A DNA stretch of 7,726 nucleotides, from positions 1 to 7,726 of the forward strand of contig JAGTUY010000168.1 in NCBI GenBank assembly GCA_018224455.1. Direction: 5' to 3'. Below are positions 1 through 5,617 of this stretch, piece by piece. This stretch comes from Desulfosarcina sp. (lineage in GTDB: Bacteria > Desulfobacterota > Desulfobacteria > Desulfobacterales > Desulfosarcinaceae). Under the pieces are notes generated by a model. That model was not told the DNA's origin. It made no database searches and saw only the letters and a program-made list of their open reading frames with translations. Numbering within the stretch: position 1 is the first letter of the stretch; every line of letters starts with the position of its first letter. The position numbers and the translations under genes are program-made.

Positions 1-183
1 GGAATATGCCGACTCGCCGGGCACATCCTTAACCGGTCGGTAATCCCAATCGGGTTGTCCCAGATCTCCAATGACAAAGTAGGCCAATCCGCCTTTGAAC
101 AAGATGAAAACGACCAACATCAGGACAATCAACCACGCCTTGAAGAGGCTGTGGCTGCGTTCGGTTTCAGCATCGGTGCTCAT
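1..183 (-). CDS. Unrecognised single-helix membrane protein, N-terminal part, 3' end outside window
   Basis: I do not recognise this gene. The visible 61 residues have a short polar N-terminus, one hydrophobic helix at about residues 15-38, then a polar stretch with the pattern G-D-x-G-Q-P-D-W-D-Y-R-P-V-K-D-V-P-G-E-S. This suggests a bitopic membrane protein whose tail begins just after the helix. The frame stays open to the window edge. The ATG at 183-181 overlaps the TGA of the preceding gene in an ATGA arrangement, and a GGGAG Shine-Dalgarno sequence (complement of 191-195) lies 7 bases upstream, so this start is well supported. Its place at the end of an oxidase operon suggests an accessory subunit or assembly factor of the cbb3-type oxidase. 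That role is inferred from context only. Confidence 0.72.
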   Translation of the reverse strand, partial: MSTDAETERSHSLFKAWLIVLMLVVFILFKGGLAYFVIGDLGQPDWDYRPVKDVPGESAYS

Positions 184-455
184 ATTTTGACTCCCAATAC
201 ACCGTATAAGATGATGTACAATACACCCCAAAGAACGGTCCCGCCAATGATCAGAACCAGGATCAGCGGGAAGGGCGCGTTACGCTCTTCTATCCCATCG
301 ACATAAGACGTATGGACCTTGTGCATGCGCACGTCGTCGTCCTCATGGCGAAAATGGATGCGCGCCAGGCCGATGGCAAATATGAGTACGCCCAACACCG
401 CCGGCAGCAGATACAGAACGAAGTGCTGGATGTTGCGCAGTTCGAAATAGTGCAT
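180..455 (-). CDS. Two-helix membrane protein resembling the FixP/CcoP N-terminal anchor domain, without hemes
   Basis: This is a 91-residue protein with two membrane helices (about 12-32 and 63-86). Between them is a charged linker with H-E-D-D-D, followed by Y-V-D-G-I-E-E-R-N-A-P-F-P at residues 51-63. That segment plus the following helix, which has a W near its middle, closely resembles the N-terminal anchor of CcoP/FixP, where a D-G-I-x-E-L-N-N-P-x-P motif precedes a transmembrane helix. CcoP normally continues into two heme c domains; here there is no CxxCH and the protein stops after the helix. The ATG at 455 has an AAGGGA ribosome site 9 bases upstream. It follows the CcoS-like gene by 29 bases and shares an ATGA junction with the next gene. 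Inferred role: a small structural subunit of the cbb3-type oxidase that replaces the CcoP anchor. The family match is from motif memory. Confidence 0.72.
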   Translation of the reverse strand: MHYFELRNIQHFVLYLLPAVLGVLIFAIGLARIHFRHEDDDVRMHKVHTSYVDGIEERNAPFPLILVLIIGGTVLWGVLYIILYGVLGVKI

Positions 456-484
456 AATCGTCTATCCCTTCCGATGGACCGGCA

Positions 485-745
485 TTACTCGACTCGCAGC
501 AGCGCGAAAATAACCACCGCAAAACTGCTGCACAACCCTACACAGGCCAGGCCGAACAGGGTGTACACCTCAATGCGGCTGACCCGGGATGCCCTGGCGC
601 TTTTCCGTTGCGGGGCATCAAACAGCGGCAGAAAGCGCGCACGCTGCTGATCCCGGAATTGATCGTTTTTCATTGCCCAGGCAAAAACCAGCAATGCGAT
701 GACGAGTCCGGCCAACATGTAACTGATAAAATAGGGGTAATACAT
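485..745 (-). CDS. ccoS: CcoS-like small membrane protein of the cbb3 oxidase cluster
   Basis: CcoS is a small membrane protein needed for maturation of cbb3-type oxidases, linked to cofactor insertion. This 86-residue product starts M-Y-Y-P-Y, has a first helix at about residues 7-25, and then carries F-A-W-A-M-K-N-D-Q-F-R-D-Q, which matches the CcoS signature of W-A-x-K/R-x-G-Q-F-D-D just after the helix. Unlike classical CcoS (about 50-70 residues, one helix), it has a basic linker and a second helix at about 61-83. The ATG at 745 was chosen. A TTG at 760 is in frame but lies inside the terminal repeat of the neighbouring insert and would only add five residues. No clear Shine-Dalgarno precedes the ATG, probably because the insert ends about seven bases upstream. 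Moderately sure of CcoS kinship; it could instead be a lineage-specific oxidase subunit. Confidence 0.65.
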   Translation of the reverse strand: MYYPYFISYMLAGLVIALLVFAWAMKNDQFRDQQRARFLPLFDAPQRKSARASRVSRIEVYTLFGLACVGLCSSFAVVIFALLRVE

Positions 746-752
746 AGATGTT

Positions 753-784
753 AATGTCAAATTTCAAAAGATAAATGTCAAATG
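753..784. repeat. Left terminal inverted repeat of the four-helix-bundle insert
   Basis: It contains AATGTCAAA (753-761), a 10-base spacer, then TAAATGTCAAATG (772-784). Both blocks have perfect reverse-complement partners at the other end of the insert. The ATGTCAAA core therefore occurs twice within this arm. Confidence 0.75.
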
Positions 785-800
785 AAGGTTAAAAGCCCTT

Positions 801-1160
801 TCATTGTTTCTTGCACGATAGCGAGATTGATGAGAAGATCAATGTCAATTCGTGCGCTTCCTGCCATAACTTTCGGGTTGCTTCCTTCTTGTCCTGATTT
901 GCTTTGGCGATCATTCGAAGCCAATGCTTGGTTTCTTTAGCTTCCTTCCGGCAAAGATCAATCTTATACTTAAAATCTTTCTTCGTCCCGGCACTATCGG
1001 CCTCCATATAGTTGGCTCCGATGCTGGTGGCGGATCTGACAATTTGTTTGACCAGAACGTCATTCACACGGTCACCGGGAAGTAATCTAACGAACGCTAT
1101 GGTCTGTTCACCAAACATGGCTGTTCGTTCTTCTAAATCGTATTCCTTTTCTTTCTTCAA
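801..1160 (-). CDS. Four-helix bundle protein (23S rRNA intervening-sequence protein family)
   Basis: This protein of about 119 residues belongs to the 23S-IVP / four-helix-bundle family. Family hallmarks seen are Y-D-L-E-E-R-T near residue 7, an F-x-R-x-L-P-G-D segment, Q-I-V-R-S-A-T-S-I-G-A-N-Y-x-E-A-D around 39-55, K-K-D-F-K-Y-K-I-D-L-C-R-K-E-A-K-E-T-K-H-W-L at about 60-81, and a C-terminal helix with E-A-x-E-L-T-L-I-F. These are amphipathic helices of a small soluble protein. Related proteins form pentamers and are encoded in rRNA intervening sequences, and some act as accessory proteins of diversity-generating retroelements; the cellular role of most is unknown. The TTG at 1160 is the longest start that fits the family N-terminus; the next ATG (Met15) would delete the conserved E-E-R-T region. 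No good ribosome site precedes TTG, so the start is uncertain. The gene lies inside a repeat-bounded insert, in the operon's direction, and has no evident respiratory role. Confidence 0.88.
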   Translation of the reverse strand: MKKEKEYDLEERTAMFGEQTIAFVRLLPGDRVNDVLVKQIVRSATSIGANYMEADSAGTKKDFKYKIDLCRKEAKETKHWLRMIAKANQDKKEATRKLWQEAHELTLIFSSISLSCKKQ

Positions 1161-1233
1161 TCCGCAGACCAGCTATTCTAAACGAATCCAACTGGGTTTA
1201 GTCACCTATTATCGAAAGCATTCATTCAATTGA

Positions 1234-1258
1234 CATTTGACATTTAGGCTTTGACATT
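1234..1258. repeat. Right terminal inverted repeat of the four-helix-bundle insert
   Basis: It contains CATTTGACATTTA (1234-1246), a 3-base spacer, then TTTGACATT (1250-1258), the reverse complements of the two blocks at the left end. An additional partial TTGACATT copy (1230-1237) overlaps the inner block, so this end has a short tandem of the same core. The ccoO stop codon lies only four bases beyond 1258. Confidence 0.75.
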
Positions 1259-1262
1259 CTGG

Positions 1263-2195
1263 TCATGGCTCGTTGGCCGCATCGATGCCTCTGGGTTCCG
1301 TGTTGGCGTCGCTGTCGTTGATGAAGTACTCGGCCACGTAATTGCCGACTTCCCAGATTTTCTGAGATTCGAGTTCATGTTTGAAATAAGGCATGGCCGT
1401 GCCGGTGATGCCGTTCATCAGCTGATAGTAGATGATGCCGCCGGAGATCTCGCGGCCTTTCAAAATCGTGAAATTCAGCGGCGGCGGATAGATCCACGGC
1501 TGGGCCGGTCCCATGCCGTCGCCCACCGGACCATGGCAGCCGATGCAAAATTGCTGATAGACCACATGGCCGCGCTGCAGGCTGGCGTCGCTGGTCGGGT
1601 AGGGGTTCGGCAGGTCGCGCCAACCCTGGGGAACGATCTCCGCCAGCCAGCGGGCATTGGCATCCGGCCCAGCCTCATAAGCTTTGATGGATTCGGCTTT
1701 CCAATAGCGCTGCCGATCCATACGTTTGTCGGCACCCTTCAGCCCCAGGCTCTGTACATATTGGGTGAGGATGCCGATGCGTTCCTCGCCCAGCCATCTG
1801 AAGGGCGGCATGATCGAGTTCGGGCGGGTATAGCGCGGGTTGACGAAATGGGCGACGTGCCAGTCATCCGGGTGCTCGCCGCCCTCCTGGGATAGATCGA
1901 CACCCGTGCGTGCGGATCCCAGTTGGATCGGGCTGTCGCCGACGTAGTCACCGGATTGGGCGATGCGATGGGCACCGTGGCCCCAGTCAAACGCACGTAT
2001 CGACTGGCTGTGGCAATATACGCAACCGTTTTGAAGGTAGATTTTGAACCCGGCTTTTTCGACTTCCGTGCGTTCACGGTAGATCTCAGAAGGTGTCATG
2101 TCTGCGGTGGAATAGGGCCACGCGACCATCAACAATACAATGACGGTTAAAATAACCAGGGCGCCACCGATCACCACTGTGGGGGTCATTTTCAT
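1263..2195 (-). CDS. ccoO: cbb3-type oxidase subunit II (CcoO/FixO) with a second C-terminal heme c domain
   Basis: This is the membrane-anchored cytochrome c subunit that passes electrons to CcoN. It is 310 residues; CcoO is usually near 200. An N-terminal anchor helix spans about 7-26. The CcoO domain follows, with heme site C58-V-Y-C61-H62-S-Q, then D-W-G-H-G-x-H-R-I-A-Q-S-G-D-Y, R-T-G-V-D-L-S-Q-E-G-G-E-H-P-D-D-W-H and the likely axial Met129 (S-I-M-P-P). A linker of about 50 residues leads to a second class I-type heme domain with C217-I-G-C220-H221-G and likely ligand Met268 (T-A-M-P-Y), as in CcoP-type cytochrome domains. It therefore looks like CcoO fused to one CcoP-like heme domain. 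The ATG at 2195 overlaps the ccoN TGA (ATGA), indicating coupled translation; an alternative ATG lies two codons in. The inserted four-helix element begins just after its stop. Confidence 0.9.
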   Translation of the reverse strand: MKMTPTVVIGGALVILTVIVLLMVAWPYSTADMTPSEIYRERTEVEKAGFKIYLQNGCVYCHSQSIRAFDWGHGAHRIAQSGDYVGDSPIQLGSARTGVDLSQEGGEHPDDWHVAHFVNPRYTRPNSIMPPFRWLGEERIGILTQYVQSLGLKGADKRMDRQRYWKAESIKAYEAGPDANARWLAEIVPQGWRDLPNPYPTSDASLQRGHVVYQQFCIGCHGPVGDGMGPAQPWIYPPPLNFTILKGREISGGIIYYQLMNGITGTAMPYFKHELESQKIWEVGNYVAEYFINDSDANTEPRGIDAANEP

Positions 2196-3571
2196 TCTGT
2201 TGCCGCTCCGGGATTGAAAAAAAGCGTTCGAACAATATTGTACAATCCGAGATACGCGCCGGAGAGGATAAACAATCCTGCCGATGCACGAATCACATAG
2301 TAAAGATGGATCTCGGGCAGTACCCGATAGACGGTCTCACCGTTGAGCCAGGCATTGCCCTGCAGCAGGCCGACGATGGTCAGGTCGATGATCATTACCG
2401 AGACCCCGATGAGGATCAGCCAGTACTGCAGGTCGGCCAGATAGCGGCTATAAAGCGGTTTCTTGGTGATTTTGGGAAGGATGAAATAGAGCCCTCCCAA
2501 TGCGGTGATGCCCGCAAAGGCAAAAACGCCGAGGTGGGCGTGGCCCACCACCCAGTTGTTGAAATGGGTAACCCGCTGAACCTGGGGCAGGGCCATGAAA
2601 CTTCCCTGGATGTTGGCGAAAAAGTACATAATGGTGCCGGTGAAGACAAACTTGGCACCGATGTCGGCATGGATGTCTCCCAATTTGCCTTTGACCGTGA
2701 ACCAGATGTTGATCAAAAAGACCATTACCGGGATGACCATGCCCACACTGTCGACAATCGAAATGGCCTTTAACCACGTGGGTACGGGAACCTGCAACAG
2801 ATGATGGGTCCCCACATGGGTGTAAACCACGATCAGCGACCAGAAACCGATTAGGGACAGGGTATGGCTGTAAAGCGGGCTGCGTGTGGCCAGGGGCAGT
2901 ACGTAATACGCCACCCCGAGCGCCAAGGGTGTCAACAGAAGGCCAAATATGTTGTGGCCGTAAAACCAGAGCAGAATCGCGTCCGGAATGCCCAGTAGGG
3001 CGCCGCTGTCCGGTTTCCAGATCACGTTGCCCAAACAGTACCCCACGGCCGTCAAAACCACCGCAGCGCATGCATACCAGATGGACACGTACAGGATCGG
3101 TTCCTGGCGGCGGTGTACGGTCATGAACAGGTTAAAAATGACCAACCCGAACAGGCCCGCGATCATCAAGTCCACCGCCCAGGGCAGCTCGGCATATTCA
3201 CGGCCCTGACTGTAGCCCATGCCCAGGCTGATCACACCAATGACCAGGGTCAGATTCCATAAAATCGCCGTGACGACACCCAACCGCTGACTGTACAAAT
3301 GGGTCCGCAGCAGCCGTGGCGCGTAATACAGGGCCGCGGCCAACAGACCGGGGGTGACGAATCCGAACAGCACCAGATTGACATGGATGGGTCTTGAGCG
3401 GCCGAATTGGATAAACTCGATATTGGCCATGAAGTCCGGTGCGATCAGATAGCCGGCCGCGATCATGCCAAAGCTTGTGGCAAAAGCGAACCACACCGCT
3501 GAAGTCAGGGTAAACGCTTTCGCAGCCGCCTGGCTGCCGAGTTTTTCAGTGATGTTGACGATGGAGGCCAT
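2192..3571 (-). CDS. ccoN: cbb3-type cytochrome c oxidase catalytic subunit I (CcoN/FixN)
   Basis: This is the heme-copper oxidase core, reducing oxygen to water with proton pumping in the inner membrane, with about 12 helices. Counting from the upstream ATG at 3583 (subtract 4 for the start chosen here), visible key residues are: His67 (R-P-I-H-V-N), low-spin heme b ligand; His210 (F-Y-G-H-N-I-F-G), CuB ligand; Tyr254, His260 and His261 in Y-T-H-V-G-T-H-H; and His348 and His350 (V-V-G-H-A-H), for heme b3 and heme b. The spacing of His210/Tyr254/His260/His261/His348/His350 matches the Pseudomonas stutzeri CcoN ligand set, including the His-crosslinked Tyr typical of C-family oxidases. The ATG at 3571 was chosen because GAGGA lies 5 bases upstream; the ATG at 3583 lacks a good ribosome site. 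The gene sits 26 bases after the multiheme cytochrome and overlaps ccoO by 4 bases. Confidence 0.95.
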   Translation of the reverse strand: MASIVNITEKLGSQAAAKAFTLTSAVWFAFATSFGMIAAGYLIAPDFMANIEFIQFGRSRPIHVNLVLFGFVTPGLLAAALYYAPRLLRTHLYSQRLGVVTAILWNLTLVIGVISLGMGYSQGREYAELPWAVDLMIAGLFGLVIFNLFMTVHRRQEPILYVSIWYACAAVVLTAVGYCLGNVIWKPDSGALLGIPDAILLWFYGHNIFGLLLTPLALGVAYYVLPLATRSPLYSHTLSLIGFWSLIVVYTHVGTHHLLQVPVPTWLKAISIVDSVGMVIPVMVFLINIWFTVKGKLGDIHADIGAKFVFTGTIMYFFANIQGSFMALPQVQRVTHFNNWVVGHAHLGVFAFAGITALGGLYFILPKITKKPLYSRYLADLQYWLILIGVSVMIIDLTIVGLLQGNAWLNGETVYRVLPEIHLYYVIRASAGLFILSGAYLGLYNIVRTLFFNPGAATE

Positions 3572-3576
3572 TGGAT

Positions 3577-3581
3577 TCCTC
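3577..3581 (-). promoter_or_regulatory. Shine-Dalgarno of ccoN that decides its start
   Basis: The complement reads GAGGA, 5 bases before the ATG at 3571-3569. It lies inside the reading frame that would result from the upstream ATG at 3583, which has no comparable site. This favours the four-residue-shorter protein. Confidence 0.6.
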
Positions 3582-3597
3582 ATTTATGCATGGCGCT

Positions 3598-4227
3598 TTA
3601 ACTGTGGCATGACAGCCAGCAGCCCAGGTTGGCATTTCTCTCGCGGTGGCATTGGATGCAAAAGCCCATATAAAACCGCTTGCCTTGCAGGCGGTCCATC
3701 TGCTGGACCTGTCCGTGGCACGATTCGCAGGCGATCTCTTTTCTGATGTGTCGCATGTGGTTGAACAGCACATGTTCGGCCAGTTCGTTGACTTTTACCC
3801 AGGGTGTGGGCGTGTTGCTGTTGTAGTAGTTGTGTTCCTTTAAAATCTGCGGGTGGTTGGCGATAATGTAGTTGTGGCAGTGCAAACACTTTTCCACTGC
3901 CGGCAAACCCGGGTGGATGGAGCGACCCACCTGAGGGTGGCAGTAATAGCAGTCGATCGCCTTGACCCCGGCATGCAATTGATGGCTAAACGGTATAGGT
4001 TGCTCCGGATAGATCCGGCTTCCCGGCGTGGTATAGAATAAAAAGAGAAAACCCAGCACCAAAAATACGACTATGCTGATCAGGAGCACCGGCCCCCGGT
4101 TGGTCCACATGCGCCAGAAGGTCTCGCCGAAGGCCGTAAAAAAACGCATGGGTCGGCCGCGGGTGCCGATCAGGATGGCGATCACCGCAAGGGTCAGCAG
4201 AGCAAAGGAGGTAATCAGGATTTCCAT
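3598..4227 (-). CDS. actA: Membrane-anchored multiheme cytochrome c, ActA-like (c3/c7 family)
   Basis: This 209-residue protein has two hydrophobic segments (about 4-21 and 46-66) and a C-terminal periplasmic multiheme domain. Heme motifs are C93-Y-Y-C96-H97, C114-L-H-C117-H118, C167-E-S-C170-H171, C190-I-Q-C193-H194, and an irregular C203-W-L-S-C207-H208 at the extreme C-terminus. Many other His residues (82, 85, 105, 125, 132, 152, 157, 160) could be distal ligands. The layout F-S-H-x-x-H-A-G-x-x-x-x-D-C-x-x-C-H and F-N-H-x-x-H-I ... C-E-S-C-H-G-x-V-x-Q-M-D is typical of ACIII subunit ActA and QrcA-like cytochromes; ActA of Rhodothermus marinus is pentaheme. ActA is usually the first act gene; here it is last, 137 bases after actF and 26 before ccoN, suggesting it may bridge complex and oxidase. 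The ribosome site before the ATG is weak, so the start is somewhat uncertain. Confidence 0.85.
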   Translation of the reverse strand: MEILITSFALLTLAVIAILIGTRGRPMRFFTAFGETFWRMWTNRGPVLLISIVVFLVLGFLFLFYTTPGSRIYPEQPIPFSHQLHAGVKAIDCYYCHPQVGRSIHPGLPAVEKCLHCHNYIIANHPQILKEHNYYNSNTPTPWVKVNELAEHVLFNHMRHIRKEIACESCHGQVQQMDRLQGKRFYMGFCIQCHRERNANLGCWLSCHS

Positions 4228-4331
4228 GATGAGGGCTCGGTCGTCTGGGTGTTAAGGCTGAAGGCCGACGATAGCGGAACTCGCCGGGTCCACCGGTTGC
4301 TCGGTGCTACCAATATTTCGGGACTGACTGT

Positions 4332-4354
4332 CATTGCGATAATTCCATTGCGAT
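4332..4354. repeat. Short direct repeat CATTGCGAT x2 in the actF-actA gap
   Basis: Two identical 9-bp copies (4332-4340 and 4346-4354) are separated by 5 bases, giving a 14-base period. They lie just after the actF stop in the 137-base gap before the multiheme cytochrome gene, the longest gap not explained by an insert. The remaining gap holds only a weak 5-bp hairpin (4291-4295 with 4302-4306) without a T-run, and I see no convincing promoter. The repeat could be a regulator site for the downstream cytochrome/oxidase genes or may be chance. Confidence 0.4.
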
Positions 4355-4364
4355 CTCAATCGTT

Positions 4365-5588
4365 CTATACTCCGTCGACTACCTGTTCCCGCCGTGACAT
4401 CAGCAGTTCGGGAAATTGTTTAAAATAGCCGGTGACGGCGGCGGCCATCAAGCCGAAAAAACCAACGGCCACGGCGGCTTCCACCCAGCCCAGGGGAATG
4501 TGTTGGGCATGGTGATGGAAGGAGGGGCCCAAGAGCAGGTAGTGCTCCAGCCAGATACCGGTCATGACCGCCAGACAGATCACCGTCATGGCCCTGGGCA
4601 TGGTTTTGATCCGCCGATTGAGCAGGATCAAAAATGGGGCTATGAAACAGCCGATGAAAACGGTCCAGGCCAGCACGTTCCAGGGGGCGGCCATGGTGCG
4701 TTCGATCACATAGGCGGTCTCTTCGGGGATGTTGCCGTACCAGATTACCACGAACTGGGCATAGAAGAAATCGGCCCACACCAGGCAGAACGCGAAAAAG
4801 AGTTTGCCGATATCGTGAAACTGGTTCTCCTGGACATGGTAGCCGTTTCTACTGCTCAGGTGTAAAATTGAACTCAGGACGATCAGGGCTCCGAAGCCGA
4901 TGAAAACGGCTTTGACGAACGTGTAGGCGCCGAAAAGGGTCGAGTACCAGTGCGGGTCCGTGGCCATGACCAGATCGTAGCCCACCAGCGAGAGGACCAG
5001 GGCGAAGGCCAGCAGGTAGAGGATGCCGAAAACGGTCATGCGGCTGGCCAGGCGCTTCTCATCCGGTGGATGTTGATCCCAGCGCGCCAGCAGCCAACGG
5101 CCGAAGGGACCCGAGGCGCCCCGGTCTTTCAGGGTAAAATAGAGCCGATGGTACAAAAAGGCCAGGCCGAGGCCATACAGCAGGCACAGCCCGAAAAGAT
5201 CCCGGCCGAACATGAAAGGCACGTTGAGCCAGACCTCCTTGCCGTGCAGGTCTTGGTGCAGCCAGGGAAAGATGTGCTGCTGGCCGAGAAACAGGATGAC
5301 GAACAGGACCAGGGAAACCGGGAAGAAGGCGGTAAAGGATTCGGCTACGTCCGTTAGTGGTCCGCTCCAGCGGGCTTTTACCGTGTGCATGAGGGCCGAA
5401 AAGAGCACGGCACCCTGGGCGATGGCCGAGAAAAACAGAAAGTTGAGCAGGTAGGCCTGCCAGGCCCGGGCTGGGTTGCCGACGGCGGCGACCGCAATGA
5501 AAATCAGAAACCCGACGGCGGTCAGGCCGCAAAAGATCTTCATCAGCGGCAGTGGATTGTGCTGCTTTTTTGATGGGTGCATCGACAT
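4365..5588 (-). CDS. actF: ACIII subunit ActF, NrfD-like polytopic membrane protein
   Basis: ActF is the second NrfD-like integral membrane subunit of alternative complex III, paralogous to ActC, and is thought to form the proton-conducting and quinone-associated membrane part. The product is about 407 residues with roughly ten hydrophobic helices and short polar loops. Recognisable features are an early helix pair, then S-A-L-M-H-T-V-K-A-R-W, the segment D-V-A-E-S-F-T-A-F-F-P at about 80-90, F-M-F-G-R-D-L-F-G after the long periplasmic-type loop, the Y-x-L-V-M-A-T-D-P-H-W-Y-S-T-L-F-G region mid-protein, and a W-L-E-H-Y-L-L-L-G-P-S segment late. Starts at 5594 (GTG), 5588 and 5582 (ATG) are all possible. 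ATG 5588 has GGAAAG 6 bases upstream and ATG 5582 has AGGTGA 8 bases upstream. It follows actD by about 30 bases with no room for actE. Confidence 0.88.
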   Translation of the reverse strand: MSMHPSKKQHNPLPLMKIFCGLTAVGFLIFIAVAAVGNPARAWQAYLLNFLFFSAIAQGAVLFSALMHTVKARWSGPLTDVAESFTAFFPVSLVLFVILFLGQQHIFPWLHQDLHGKEVWLNVPFMFGRDLFGLCLLYGLGLAFLYHRLYFTLKDRGASGPFGRWLLARWDQHPPDEKRLASRMTVFGILYLLAFALVLSLVGYDLVMATDPHWYSTLFGAYTFVKAVFIGFGALIVLSSILHLSSRNGYHVQENQFHDIGKLFFAFCLVWADFFYAQFVVIWYGNIPEETAYVIERTMAAPWNVLAWTVFIGCFIAPFLILLNRRIKTMPRAMTVICLAVMTGIWLEHYLLLGPSFHHHAQHIPLGWVEAAVAVGFFGLMAAAVTGYFKQFPELLMSRREQVVDGV

Positions 5589-5590
5589 GC

Positions 5591-5600
5591 TCACCTTTCC
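5591..5600 (-). promoter_or_regulatory. Ribosome-binding region of actF
   Basis: The complement contains GGAAAGGTGA. GGAAAG is 6 bases from the ATG at 5588 and AGGTGA is 8 bases from the ATG at 5582. The GTG at 5594 would have the SD directly against it, so one of the two ATGs is preferred. Confidence 0.5.
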
Positions 5601-5617
5601 ATCATCTCTTGACGCCT

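Larger units (their letters stand above)
753..1258. mobile_element. Repeat-bounded insert (about 0.5 kb) carrying a four-helix-bundle gene
   Basis: The segment between ccoO and the ccoS-like gene is bounded by inverted repeats. The outer arms are a perfect 9-bp pair (753-761 and 1250-1258). The inner arms are a perfect 13-bp pair, TAAATGTCAAATG at 772-784 and its reverse complement at 1234-1246. The only gene inside is the four-helix-bundle protein. The segment is visibly more AT-rich than the flanking oxidase genes. Elsewhere in this cluster adjoining genes mostly overlap or lie within about 30 bases, so a roughly 0.5-kb interruption looks inserted. No transposase is encoded and I see no convincing target-site duplication, so how it moved is unknown. 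The family of its protein is known from intervening sequences inside 23S rRNA genes, which are also bounded by complementary ends. Confidence 0.6.

Noticed and set aside
746..760. TTG at 760 as the start of the ccoS-like gene
   Set aside because: It falls inside the insert's terminal repeat and adds residues unlike CcoS; ATG at 745 fits the expected N-terminus better.
1161..1233. A promoter for the four-helix-bundle gene using GATAAT (complement near 1207-1212)
   Set aside because: A decent -10-like hexamer is present but no -35 match at 16-18 bases, and AT-rich DNA gives such matches by chance.
1251..1895. Long plus-strand open frame opposite ccoO
   Set aside because: It is a mirror of the real ccoO frame; composition is shadow-like and the minus-strand protein has clear heme motifs.
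4291..4306. Hairpin CACCG/CGGTG in the actF-actA gap as a terminator
   Set aside because: Only five base pairs and no following T-run on the coding strand.
4252..4359. A 35-residue open frame on the minus strand (TTG start) in the actF-actA gap
   Set aside because: Polar, no recognisable motif, non-ATG start and only a distant GGAG; too short to support as a gene.
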